From Rhodoluna sp. (GTDB taxonomy: Bacteria; Actinomycetota; Actinomycetes; Actinomycetales; Microbacteriaceae), in assembly GCA_024641985.1 (NCBI GenBank), contig JAHEBZ010000001.1, positions 78,056 through 142,055 of the forward strand: 64,000 bases of DNA, given 5' to 3'. Made by a program: the position numbers and the translations under genes. Within the stretch, counting starts at the first letter, position 1; each line of letters starts with the position of its first letter. Under the pieces are notes generated by a model that saw only the letters and a program-made list of their open reading frames with translations, made no database searches and was not told the origin of the DNA. Of this stretch, positions 46,226 to 54,866 are shown one piece after another.

Positions 46226-47329
46226 GTGAAGATTTCACACACCGCTCTTAGGGGCCTTGCACTTGCTGCTGCAGCAAGCATCGCTCTAGCAGGTTGCGCC
46301 GCTGCACCCGCAGAACCAACTGCAACTCCAGTCGACTACAAGGCCTGCATGGTTTCAGACTCTGGAGGCTTCAACGACGCATCATTCAACCAGGAGGCCT
46401 ACGCTGGCCTTCAGGAAGCTAAGGCTAGCCTTGGTGTTCAGACCGCAGAGGTTGAGTCACCAAACACCGCAACCCAAACCGACTACACCTCGGCCGTTGA
46501 CTCAATGGTTGCCGAGGGTTGCGACCTAATCATCAACGTTGGCTTCGCTCTTGCAGCGGCTACTCGCGATGCAGCCAAGGCAAACCCAACCGTTAACTTC
46601 GCATTGATCGACTCAGCTCTTTCAAACGATGACTTCTCGCCTTTGACACTCGACAACGTGAAGCCAATCCAATACGACACCGCTGAAGCAGCATTCCTTG
46701 CTGGTTACCTAGCGGCAGCTACCTCAAAGACCGGCAAGGTTGCAACCTACGGTGGCATGTTGTTCCCATCAGTAACCATCTTCATGGATGGCTTCAAGCA
46801 GGGTGTTGAGCACTACAACACCGCTAAGGGCAAGAACGTTAAGGTTCTTGGCGCCGATGGCACCGACAGCTCAAAGTGGGCTGCAACCGGTGACTTCAAC
46901 GACCAGGCTAAGGGCAAGACCCTAACCGAGCAGTTCTTTGCACAGGGCGCAGACATCGTTCTTCCGGTTGCTGGCCCAGTGGGCATCGGCACCGGGCAGG
47001 CAACCCTTGGCAAGAAGGGCACCCTAGTTATCGGTGTTGACTCTGACTGGTTCGGTCTAGCAACTCACGCCGAATACAAGGCAAACATCTTGACCTCGAT
47101 CGAGAAGAAGATGGCTAAGGCCGTTCTTGAGATCATCCAGTCTGGTGTCGACGGCGCCTTCACCGGTGGCGACGCAAACCAGTATGTTGGCACCCTTGCC
47201 AACGGTGGCGTAAAGATCTCGGCTGCACACGACGTTGCTTACCCAGCTGGCATTCAGGCAGAGCTTGACGCTCTTCAGGAAGAGATCATCGCGGGCACCA
47301 TCGTGGTTAGCTCGATCTACAAGAAGTAA
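46226..47329 (+). CDS. BMP-family nucleoside-binding lipoprotein
   Basis: 367 residues from GTG at 46226 after GGAGG. A lipoprotein signal ends at LAGC (Cys24), so it is lipid-anchored outside. The mature domain has the BMP/PnrA segments VSDSGGFNDASFNQEAYAGL and INVGFALAAATRDAAKANP, typical of purine/pyrimidine nucleoside-binding proteins. Codon choice is very uniform, suggesting high expression. The 154-bp region upstream holds no other gene. It supplies nucleosides to the permeases downstream and the salvage enzymes cdd, deoA and add. Confidence 0.95.
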   Translation: MKISHTALRGLALAAAASIALAGCAAAPAEPTATPVDYKACMVSDSGGFNDASFNQEAYAGLQEAKASLGVQTAEVESPNTATQTDYTSAVDSMVAEGCDLIINVGFALAAATRDAAKANPTVNFALIDSALSNDDFSPLTLDNVKPIQYDTAEAAFLAGYLAAATSKTGKVATYGGMLFPSVTIFMDGFKQGVEHYNTAKGKNVKVLGADGTDSSKWAATGDFNDQAKGKTLTEQFFAQGADIVLPVAGPVGIGTGQATLGKKGTLVIGVDSDWFGLATHAEYKANILTSIEKKMAKAVLEIIQSGVDGAFTGGDANQYVGTLANGGVKISAAHDVAYPAGIQAELDALQEEIIAGTIVVSSIYKK

Positions 47330-47345
47330 ATCTGTAGCAAAATTG

Positions 47346-47377
47346 ATCGGGGGTTGTGGTTCGCCACAACCCCCGAT
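47346..47377 (+). terminator. Intercistronic stem-loop after the nucleoside-binding lipoprotein gene
   Basis: ATCGGGGGTTGTGG (47346-47359), loop TTCG, and its exact complement (47364-47377) form a 14-bp stem with a stable tetraloop. It is followed only by a weak T-run, so it probably attenuates transcription into the ATPase and permease genes or stabilises the upstream mRNA. Confidence 0.85.
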
Positions 47378-47404
47378 TAAATTTCAAAGACGAACGGTAA
47401 AGCA

Positions 47405-48904
47405 ATGAAGCTAGAACTTCGTGGCATCACAAAGCGATTTGGCGCGATGACCGCAAACGACAATGTGAACCTAGTGGCGCAAGGTGGCCAAATTCACTGT
47501 CTGCTCGGCGAAAACGGTGCCGGCAAATCAACTCTCATGAACGTCTTGTATGGCCTCTATCAGGCCGACGGCGGAGACATACTTCTAGACGACAGGGTCG
47601 TCAAATTTTCTGGCCCGGGCGATGCCATGGCCGCGGGTATTGGCATGGTGCACCAGCACTTCATGCTCATCCCGGTATTTACGGTTGCCGAAAACGTAAT
47701 TCTTGGCCACGAGCCAACCAAGTTTGGCGGCCTTCTAGACCTCGAATCGGCGCGAGCCAAGGTGCGCGAGGTTTCGGCAAGGTTCGGTTTTGAGCTTGAC
47801 CCGGATGCAATTGTTGGCGACCTTGCAGTTGGTGTGCAGCAGCGAGTTGAGATTATCAAGGCGTTAATTGGCGATGCCAAGGTGTTGGTTTTTGATGAGC
47901 CAACCGCAGTGCTCACCCCTCAAGAAACCGACGAGTTGATGCAGATCATGAAGCAGCTTCGCGAGCAGGGCACGGCAATCGTGTTTATCACCCACAAACT
48001 TCGCGAAGTTAAAGAGGTAGCCGACAAGATCACCGTGATTCGTTTGGGCAAAATTGTTGGCGAAGCCGACCCTAGTTCTTCGGCCAACGAACTCGCCTCA
48101 ATGATGGTTGGTCGCGCGGTTGACCTCGACGTTGAAAAAGCGCCGGCAAAACCTGGCTCGGCAACTTTCAAAGTTGCTGGTTTGAGCGCCTGGAATCATG
48201 CCGGAACCAAAGTTCTCGATGACATCAACCTCGAAATTCACCAGGGTGAGATTTTGGTTATTGCCGGTGTTCAAGGTAATGGCCAGACCGAACTGACCGA
48301 GGCAATCATTGGCATGCATGGCAAAACGCACGGTTCGATTGAGTTAAACGGTCAGCAATTGATTGGCAAAAACGTGAAGCAAGTTCTTGATCTGGGCGTT
48401 GGCTTTGTGCCCGAAGATCGCACCGAAGATGGCTTGGTGGCCGAGTTCACCATCGCCGAAAATTTGATGCTCGACCGCAGCGATCGCAAACCCTTTGCCA
48501 AGGGAATCAGCCTTCAACTCGATGTGCTAAAAAAGTTTGCCGAAGAAAAACTAAAGCAGTTTGACATTCGTGCGCAGGGAATTAGCTCTAAGGCATCGGA
48601 GCTTTCTGGCGGAAACCAACAGAAGGTGGTGTTGGCGCGTGAGCTATCGCGCGAACTCAGCCTGCTGGTTGCATCGCAACCAACCCGCGGTCTCGATGTT
48701 GGTTCGATCGAGTTCGTGCACGAGCAAATCGTTGCCACTCGCGACCGAGGAGTTCCGGTTTTGATTGTTGCCACAGAGCTCGATGAGGCCACCCAGCTTG
48801 GCGATCGAATCGCCGTGATGTATCGGGGCAAGATTGTTGGCATTGTGCCTTCAGACACCCCACGTTCGGTTCTAGGTCAAATGATGGCGGGTATCAGCTC
48901 ATGA
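47405..48904 (+). CDS. Nucleoside ABC transporter ATP-binding protein (two ATPase domains)
   Basis: 499 residues with two ABC domains, as in simple-sugar and nucleoside importers. The first (about 1-235) is canonical: Walker A GENGAGKSTL, Walker B VLVFDEPTAVL. The second (about 255-499) has the altered Walker A GVQGNGQTELTEAI and signature LSGGNQQKVVLARELS, normal for this family. It overlaps the next permease gene by 4 nt. Energises uptake of nucleosides delivered by the BMP lipoprotein. Confidence 0.95.
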   Translation: MKLELRGITKRFGAMTANDNVNLVAQGGQIHCLLGENGAGKSTLMNVLYGLYQADGGDILLDDRVVKFSGPGDAMAAGIGMVHQHFMLIPVFTVAENVILGHEPTKFGGLLDLESARAKVREVSARFGFELDPDAIVGDLAVGVQQRVEIIKALIGDAKVLVFDEPTAVLTPQETDELMQIMKQLREQGTAIVFITHKLREVKEVADKITVIRLGKIVGEADPSSSANELASMMVGRAVDLDVEKAPAKPGSATFKVAGLSAWNHAGTKVLDDINLEIHQGEILVIAGVQGNGQTELTEAIIGMHGKTHGSIELNGQQLIGKNVKQVLDLGVGFVPEDRTEDGLVAEFTIAENLMLDRSDRKPFAKGISLQLDVLKKFAEEKLKQFDIRAQGISSKASELSGGNQQKVVLARELSRELSLLVASQPTRGLDVGSIEFVHEQIVATRDRGVPVLIVATELDEATQLGDRIAVMYRGKIVGIVPSDTPRSVLGQMMAGISS

Positions 48905-50055
48905 ATAAAGTGATGAAAGAAATCTTTTCGGCCAGCACTCTGAACACGGTTCTAGCCGTGGTTGCCTCGTTTGTTTTTGGTGGCGTGCTGATTGCGTTCG
49001 CTAACGAAAACGTTCAGGTTGCGGCTGGTTACTTGTTTGCCAGGCCAGCCGATTTCTTTATGGCCATCTGGAACTCGGTATTCGGAGCCTACGACGCTCT
49101 GTTTCGTGGCGCAGTCTTCAACTACAAACTCGACGGAATCGTTGCGATGGTGAAACCCATTACCGAAACTCTGGCCTATGCAACTCCAATCACACTTTCG
49201 GGTTTGGGCCTGGCTGTAGCCTTCCGCTCTGGGCTGTTCAACATCGGTGCGCCTGGTCAAATTATGTTCGGCGCCATGTTCGCCGGTTGGATCGGCATCA
49301 ACCTAGATCTTCCGTTTTACATTCACTTCCCAATCGCAGTGATTGCTGGCGTGATTGGCGGTGCTCTTTTCGGAGCCCTGGTTGGATTTTTGCGGGCAAC
49401 TACCGGCGCTAACGAAGTTATTGTCACCATCATGTTCAACTACATTGCCGCGCTGTTGCTTGGTTGGCTACTCAAGACTCCGGTGCTTCAGGCGCCCGGT
49501 GCAGTCAACCCAATTTCTGCCGCGGTTAGTGACTCGGCAAAATACCCGCTCTTGTTCGGCGAACAGTTCAGGGTGCACACCGGTTTTGTGATGATGTTGC
49601 TTGCCGTTGTTGCGGTTTGGTGGTTTCTAAATCGCTCTTCCATCGGTTTTCAGTTCAGGGCGTTGGGCCACAACCCAAACGCGGCCAAAACCGCGGGCAT
49701 CAACATTGGCCTCACCTTCGTTTTGGTTATGGCCGTTTCGGGCGCTCTGTCGGGGCTTGCTGGCACAACACAAATATTGGGAACCGAAAAATTTCTGACC
49801 ACCGGTGTTGCCGCAAGCTATGGCTTTGATGCCATCACCGTGGCACTGCTTGGCCGCAACAACCCCTGGGGTGTTTTGGTGGCCGGCATCTTGTTCGGTG
49901 GCCTTCGAGCCGGAGCAGTAACCATGCAAGCCAGCCAGGGTGTGCCAATCGATATTGTGCTGGTTGTTCAATCAATGATCGTGTTGTTCATCGCAGCACC
50001 ACCGCTGGTGCGTGCAATGTTCAGACTTAAAGCACAGAAGGGAGGTGCGCAGTGA
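48901..50055 (+). CDS. Nucleoside ABC transporter permease (NupP/YufP-like)
   Basis: 384 residues with about nine to ten hydrophobic segments and motifs of the BMP-linked permeases: ETLAYATPITLSGLGLAVAF, GLFNIGAPGQI and ANEVIVTIMFNYIA. It overlaps the ATPase gene (ATGA) and the second permease (GTGA). Channel half for nucleosides. Confidence 0.93.
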   Translation: MNKVMKEIFSASTLNTVLAVVASFVFGGVLIAFANENVQVAAGYLFARPADFFMAIWNSVFGAYDALFRGAVFNYKLDGIVAMVKPITETLAYATPITLSGLGLAVAFRSGLFNIGAPGQIMFGAMFAGWIGINLDLPFYIHFPIAVIAGVIGGALFGALVGFLRATTGANEVIVTIMFNYIAALLLGWLLKTPVLQAPGAVNPISAAVSDSAKYPLLFGEQFRVHTGFVMMLLAVVAVWWFLNRSSIGFQFRALGHNPNAAKTAGINIGLTFVLVMAVSGALSGLAGTTQILGTEKFLTTGVAASYGFDAITVALLGRNNPWGVLVAGILFGGLRAGAVTMQASQGVPIDIVLVVQSMIVLFIAAPPLVRAMFRLKAQKGGAQ

Positions 50056-51281
50056 AGCAGTCAAAGCGCACCCCGCTGGCACTAGCCATTTTGTCGTTTG
50101 TTGGTCTTTGGTTGTGGCTCACGGCACCAACCCAAGTGACCACAATTCAAACCACCACCGACACCGATATTTTTGCGCTGCCTAGTTTTGGCGTTGCGGC
50201 ATCGCTTATTGCGGCGGTCGCGTATGCAATCTTGCTGGTTACCACCGCGGTTTCGGCCTGGTGGGTTATCAAGTTGAACCACAAGACCCCGCGCTGGGTG
50301 GTTTTGACATTTGGCATCGCTTTGGTGCTCACCATCCTGGTCGATCTGTTTGCCGGCAAAACCATGCCCATCACATCCTTGTTGCAAGGGTCGCTGGCTC
50401 TCGCCGTTCCGCTAATTTTCGGCTCGTTGGCAGGTGTGCTTAGCGAACGCGTGGGCATAGTGAACATTGCCATCGATTCGCAATTGCTGGCGGGTGCCTT
50501 TGTGTCGGCTTTCGTGGCATCTATTTCAGACAACCTTTACGCCGGCCTGCTAGGTGCCGTGATTGCCGGAGCCCTGGTTTCATGGGTGCTTGCCGTGTTC
50601 AGCATTAAATACATCGTTGATCAGATCATCGTTGGTGTGGTTTTGAACGTTCTAATTGTTGGCCTAACCAACTTCTTGTTCTCAACCTTGCTGGTATCCG
50701 ACATTGCGGCTTTCAACCAACCTCCTCGCTTCGAAAAAATTCTGGTGCCGCTGCTCGGCCAAATTCCGGTTATCGGCCCAGTTTTGTTCAATCAAACCCT
50801 CATCGTCTACCTCATGTATCTTGCTGTCGCCGGCGTTTTTATTGCACTGTTCAAAACTCGCTGGGGTCTTCGGGTTCGTGCGGTTGGCGAATACCCAAAG
50901 GCCGCCGACACGGTTGGCATCAAGGTGTTTCAAACCCGCTATATCTCGGTGATGATTGGCGGTGCTCTGGCTGGTTTAGGTGGTTCATTCTTTACGCTTG
51001 GCCAGGTGGGTGCGTTTGGCAAAGAGATGACCAACGGAGCGGGCTATATTGCTCTTGCAGCGTTGATCTTTGGCCGCTGGAACCCGATTTATGCGGCCTT
51101 GGCGGCATTGCTTTTCGGCTTCGCTCAAAACCTGCAATACGGCCTAGCCATCATCGGTTCTGATGTGCCAAGCGAGTTCTTGCTCATGCTTCCATATGCG
51201 CTCACCGTGGTTGCGGTTGCCGGTTTGGTTGGCAAGGTTACCGGCCCGGCAGCTGCCGGCAAAGCCTACATAAAGAGTTAG
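50052..51281 (+). CDS. Nucleoside ABC transporter permease (NupQ/YufQ-like)
   Basis: 409 residues from GTG at 50052, overlapping the previous stop. Many hydrophobic segments with GSLAGVLSERVGIVNIAID near residue 130 and VRAVGEYPKAADTVGIKVF, both typical. It pairs with the previous permease. The cytidine deaminase gene starts 7 bp later, tying uptake to salvage. Confidence 0.93.
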   Translation: MKQSKRTPLALAILSFVGLWLWLTAPTQVTTIQTTTDTDIFALPSFGVAASLIAAVAYAILLVTTAVSAWWVIKLNHKTPRWVVLTFGIALVLTILVDLFAGKTMPITSLLQGSLALAVPLIFGSLAGVLSERVGIVNIAIDSQLLAGAFVSAFVASISDNLYAGLLGAVIAGALVSWVLAVFSIKYIVDQIIVGVVLNVLIVGLTNFLFSTLLVSDIAAFNQPPRFEKILVPLLGQIPVIGPVLFNQTLIVYLMYLAVAGVFIALFKTRWGLRVRAVGEYPKAADTVGIKVFQTRYISVMIGGALAGLGGSFFTLGQVGAFGKEMTNGAGYIALAALIFGRWNPIYAALAALLFGFAQNLQYGLAIIGSDVPSEFLLMLPYALTVVAVAGLVGKVTGPAAAGKAYIKS

Positions 51282-51288
51282 GTTCAGA

Positions 51289-51711
51289 ATGATCGAAATC
51301 AACTGGGATGCCCTCCGGGCTGTCGCCAACTCGGCAATGCGCAGAGCATACGTGCCCTACTCAAAGTTTCCGGTTGGGGCTGCGGCCCTAACCGAAGACG
51401 GCCGAATGGTTTCTGGTTGCAACATCGAAAACGCATCATATGGCCTAACCCTTTGCGCGGAATGCTCGCTGCTAAGCGATTTGTTTATGCAAGGTGCCGA
51501 TGGCTCACAGGGTGCCGCCGGAAACCGTTTGGTTGCCTTCACCTGTGTTGACGGCCACGGCAATATCTTGATGCCATGCGGTCGTTGCCGCCAGCTTTTA
51601 TTTGAGCACTCGGCCCCGGGCATGATTCTTGAGACGGTTTCGGGCATGCGCACTATCGAACAAGTAATTCCAGATGCCTTCGGGCCTCGAGATCTTGAAG
51701 AGAGAAAATAA
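51289..51711 (+). CDS. cdd: Cytidine deaminase
   Basis: 140 residues. Converts (deoxy)cytidine to (deoxy)uridine. Zinc ligands are Cys in LCAECSLLSDLF and PCGRCRQLLFEH, with the catalytic Glu after the first Cys-Ala; this is the small homotetrameric type. PYSKFPVGAAAL is the substrate-binding start. Its stop overlaps the deoA start by 1 nt. Confidence 0.96.
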   Translation: MIEINWDALRAVANSAMRRAYVPYSKFPVGAAALTEDGRMVSGCNIENASYGLTLCAECSLLSDLFMQGADGSQGAAGNRLVAFTCVDGHGNILMPCGRCRQLLFEHSAPGMILETVSGMRTIEQVIPDAFGPRDLEERK

Positions 51712-52994
51712 TGGGGCAGTTTGCCGCACCAGAGTTGATTATTGCCAAGCGCGAGAAGGGCGAGCTTTCGACCGAGCAAATTGACTGGTTAATAGCCAAC
51801 TACACCTCGGGAGTTGTTGCCGACGAACAGATGTCGGCGATGGCAATGGCCATTTTGCTAAACGGCATGAACCGTCGCGAAATTAAAGACCTAACCATGG
51901 CCATGATTGCCTCTGGCGAGCGGTTGAACTATAACGACCTGGCCTGGCCAACCGCCGATAAGCACTCGACCGGTGGCGTTGGCGACAAAATAACTTTGCC
52001 GCTTGCACCGTTGGTGGCTGTCTTTGGCGTCGCTGTTCCGCAACTTTCGGGCCGCGGCCTTGGCCACACCGGTGGAACTCTAGACAAACTCGAGTCGATT
52101 AGCGGCTGGCGCGCCTCGATTAGCAACGAAGAATTTCACCGTCAGCTAGCCGAGGTTGGCGCGGTTATTTGTGCCGCCGGTTCTGGCCTTGCCCCTGCCG
52201 ATCGAAAACTCTATTCGCTTCGCGATGTAACTGGCACGGTTGAGGCAATTCCGCTAATTGCCAGCTCGATCATGTCTAAAAAAATTGCCGAGGGAACCAA
52301 GTCGTTGGTGCTCGATGTAAAGGTGGGCTCTGGCGCATTCATGAAAAACATCGATCGCGCACGCGAGCTGGCAACGGTGATGGTGCAACTTGGTCAAGAT
52401 GCCGGCGTAAACACATCGGCGCTGTTAACCGATATGTCAACACCACTTGGTCTCAAAATTGGCAACGCGCTCGAGGTTGAAGAATCGGTCGAAGTGTTGG
52501 CTGGCGGTGGGCCAGCCGATGTAGTTGAGCTGACTGTGGCACTGGCAACCGAAATGCTGCGGTTAGCCGGCAAAACTGATCTAGATGTTGCCGCGGCACT
52601 AAGCGACGGCCGGGCGATGGACAAATGGCGCCAGATGATTGCCGCCCAAGGAGGCGACCCCGATGCCGCGCTGCCGGTGGCCAAAGAGAGCCATGTGGTT
52701 TATGCAGAGCAAACCGGCTATCTGAGCCAACTCGATGCCCTTGCCCTTGGCACTGCATCTTGGCGCCTGGGTGCCGGCCGTGCCCGCAAAGAAGATGCTG
52801 TGCAATTTGGTGCCGGCATCACCTTGCACGCTCAACTTGGCGACAAAGTGACCGCTGGTCAACCTCTGTTAACCTTGTTCACAGACGAACCTGCCCGCTT
52901 TGATCGTGCCCTTGAGGCTATTGATGGGCAAATTCAGGTGAGCGCCGATGCTCAGCCGGCCCGAAAAATAATTCTCGACCGCATCGATCGCTAA
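51711..52994 (+). CDS. deoA: Pyrimidine-nucleoside (thymidine) phosphorylase
   Basis: 427 residues. Phosphorolyses thymidine and uridine to base plus (deoxy)ribose-1-phosphate. Family motifs are KHSTGGVGDKITLPLAPLVA (phosphate loop), SGRGLGHTGGTLDKLESI and VLDVKVGSGAFMK. The C-terminal alpha/beta domain reads VVYAEQTGYLSQLDALALG. It follows cdd in the operon and can use the uridine that enzyme makes. Confidence 0.96.
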   Translation: MGQFAAPELIIAKREKGELSTEQIDWLIANYTSGVVADEQMSAMAMAILLNGMNRREIKDLTMAMIASGERLNYNDLAWPTADKHSTGGVGDKITLPLAPLVAVFGVAVPQLSGRGLGHTGGTLDKLESISGWRASISNEEFHRQLAEVGAVICAAGSGLAPADRKLYSLRDVTGTVEAIPLIASSIMSKKIAEGTKSLVLDVKVGSGAFMKNIDRARELATVMVQLGQDAGVNTSALLTDMSTPLGLKIGNALEVEESVEVLAGGGPADVVELTVALATEMLRLAGKTDLDVAAALSDGRAMDKWRQMIAAQGGDPDAALPVAKESHVVYAEQTGYLSQLDALALGTASWRLGAGRARKEDAVQFGAGITLHAQLGDKVTAGQPLLTLFTDEPARFDRALEAIDGQIQVSADAQPARKIILDRIDR

Positions 52995-53023
52995 CGCGCA
53001 ACTCAAACGAAAGGCACCACCCC

Positions 53024-54118
53024 ATGGCTCAATTCGACATTCGTTCGCTGCCAAAGATCTCGCTGCACGACCACCTCGATGGCGGCTTGCGCCCGCAAAC
53101 CATCATTGAACTGGCTGCCGAAATTGGCTACGAGTTGCCTGCCGACAACGCCAAAGACCTAAAACGCTGGTTCGAAAAATCGGCCGATTCGGGCAACCTT
53201 GTCGACTATCTAAAAACTTTCGATGTAACCACCGCCGTTATGCAAACCAAAGAGGGCCTAACTCGGGTTGCTCGCGAATTTGTGCTCGACCTAGCCAACG
53301 ATGGCGTTATCTATGGCGAAATTCGCTGGGCGCCAGAGCAACACCTAACCAGGGGTTTAACTCTCGACGAAACCGTTGATGCCGTGCAGGATGGCCTAGA
53401 ACAGGGCATCGAAATTGTTGAGGCTCAGGGCGGCTTTATTCGCACCGGTCAATTGGTTACCGCAATGCGTCACGCCGATCGAGCCCTCGAAATCGCCGAG
53501 CTTGCGGTGCGTCACCGCAACGATGGAGTAGTTGGCTTTGACATTGCCGGTGCCGAAAAGGGCTTTTTGCCAAACCGCCACAAGCTTGCCTTCGATTATC
53601 TCGCCTCAGAGCTGTTTCCGGTAACTGTTCACGCTGGCGAGGCCGACGGCATTGAGAGCATTAAAGATGCCATCGTTTCGGGCCGGGCTCTGCGCCTTGG
53701 CCACGGTGTTCGGCTTATCGAAGACATCATGTTTAGCCGCACCGAAGGCGAAACCGATGTGGTGGTGCTTGGCCCGGTTGCCGAGTGGGTTCACGACCGA
53801 GGCATTGCACTCGAAACCTCGCCTTCTTCTAACCTGCAGACCGGCGCCATTTCGATGCTTGGCGACAAAATGACCGATCACCCAATTGATGTGCTCTATG
53901 ACCTTGGCTTTAAAGTAACCGTCAACACCGACAACCGTCTGATGAGCGGCACTTCGCTTACCCGCGAGCTTGAGCTGTTGGTCGACGCGTTTGGCTACAA
54001 CCTTGGCGATCTCGAACTGTTCCAAATCAATGCGGCCGAAGCGGCTTTTCAGGCCATCGAAGATCGCGAAGAACTTATCGAAATGATTACCGAAGGTTTT
54101 GACCAAGCCGGTCGCTAG
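53024..54118 (+). CDS. add: Adenosine deaminase
   Basis: 364 residues. Deaminates (deoxy)adenosine to (deoxy)inosine. The zinc site HDHLDGGLRP, the catalytic Glu region HAGEADG, RLGHGVRL, ETSPSSNLQTGAI and the metal Asp of NTDNRLMSGTSL are complete. The inosine would go to the purine nucleoside phosphorylase at 56.5 kb. Confidence 0.95.
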   Translation: MAQFDIRSLPKISLHDHLDGGLRPQTIIELAAEIGYELPADNAKDLKRWFEKSADSGNLVDYLKTFDVTTAVMQTKEGLTRVAREFVLDLANDGVIYGEIRWAPEQHLTRGLTLDETVDAVQDGLEQGIEIVEAQGGFIRTGQLVTAMRHADRALEIAELAVRHRNDGVVGFDIAGAEKGFLPNRHKLAFDYLASELFPVTVHAGEADGIESIKDAIVSGRALRLGHGVRLIEDIMFSRTEGETDVVVLGPVAEWVHDRGIALETSPSSNLQTGAISMLGDKMTDHPIDVLYDLGFKVTVNTDNRLMSGTSLTRELELLVDAFGYNLGDLELFQINAAEAAFQAIEDREELIEMITEGFDQAGR

Positions 54119-54127
54119 GCCCTTGCA

Positions 54128-54574
54128 ATGATGTTTCCAGCTCTGGCCCACGCGGTTGCGGCCGAGTCAATTCGGGTAGGGGCACTTGCCCTCGACCGCG
54201 AGCACGCTATCGAAATGGCGGGCGATTTGCTAGTTGCCGGGGGTAGGGCAACTCCCGAATATTCTCAGCAAATGCTCGATGCTTTGGCCGAACACGGGCC
54301 ATACATGGTCATTGCACCGGGCCTGGCGTTGGTTCACGGGCGCCCATCCGAGGCAGTTCTAGAAACCGGGTTATCTTTGCTCACGCTTGCCCAACCGGTG
54401 GTGTTTGGCAACCAGGCAAACGACCCGGTTCGCCTGGTTATTGGGCTTTGCGCCTTCGATCACAGTTCACACATAGAGATGATGCAAGAGTTGGCTATGT
54501 TTTTAATGAATGACGCCAATGTGAATTTGCTGTTAAATGCAGTCAATTCTGAACAGATTCGAGAGCTCTTCTAA
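54128..54574 (+). CDS. PTS IIA domain protein (fructose/mannitol-ascorbate class)
   Basis: 148 residues, a free-standing type 2 IIA domain. The phosphorylation site is His70 in YMVIAPGLALVHGRPSE, with a conserved His56 before it. It accepts phosphate from HPr and gives it to IIB. It follows add by 9 bp, in line with the nucleoside operon, and precedes IIB. No IIC transporter gene is adjacent, so it may serve a distant IIC or act as a regulator. Confidence 0.9.
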   Translation: MMFPALAHAVAAESIRVGALALDREHAIEMAGDLLVAGGRATPEYSQQMLDALAEHGPYMVIAPGLALVHGRPSEAVLETGLSLLTLAQPVVFGNQANDPVRLVIGLCAFDHSSHIEMMQELAMFLMNDANVNLLLNAVNSEQIRELF

Positions 54575-54584
54575 ATTAGCCTGC

Positions 54585-54590
54585 GACAAT
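54585..54590 (+). promoter_or_regulatory. -10 hexamer of the PTS IIB gene (leaderless)
   Basis: GACAAT ends 6 nt before the IIB ATG at 54597, giving the short gene a possible promoter of its own. Confidence 0.35.
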
Positions 54591-54596
54591 AAAGGC

Positions 54597-54866
54597 ATGA
54601 AGATTATTGCCGTGTGTGGGATGGGCATCGGCACGTCTGTTTTATTGAAGATGAATGCCGAGAAGGTTTTGCGTCAACTCGAACTTGAGGCAACCGTAGA
54701 GGCAGCCAGCCTCGAAATTGCTCGTGCATCACGCGACGCCCAGATAATTTTGACCACACCCGATTTGGTGCCGCAGTTGCAGGGTCTGCCATCTGAGGTA
54801 ATTGCGATCGAGCACTTTTTTGACCTCGAAGAGATCACCGAAAAGCTTTCGAAGAGTTTGCTCTAA
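54597..54866 (+). CDS. PTS IIB domain protein (ascorbate/lactose class)
   Basis: 89 residues from the ATG at 54597; earlier in-frame starts overlap the IIA gene. The phospho-cysteine Cys7 lies in the typical loop CGMGIGTSVLLKMNAEKVL. The domain is complete. Its 3' end overlaps the convergent phosphohexomutase gene by 4 nt (CTAA shared). With no IIC gene nearby, its sugar is unknown. Confidence 0.9.
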   Translation: MKIIAVCGMGIGTSVLLKMNAEKVLRQLELEATVEAASLEIARASRDAQIILTTPDLVPQLQGLPSEVIAIEHFFDLEEITEKLSKSLL

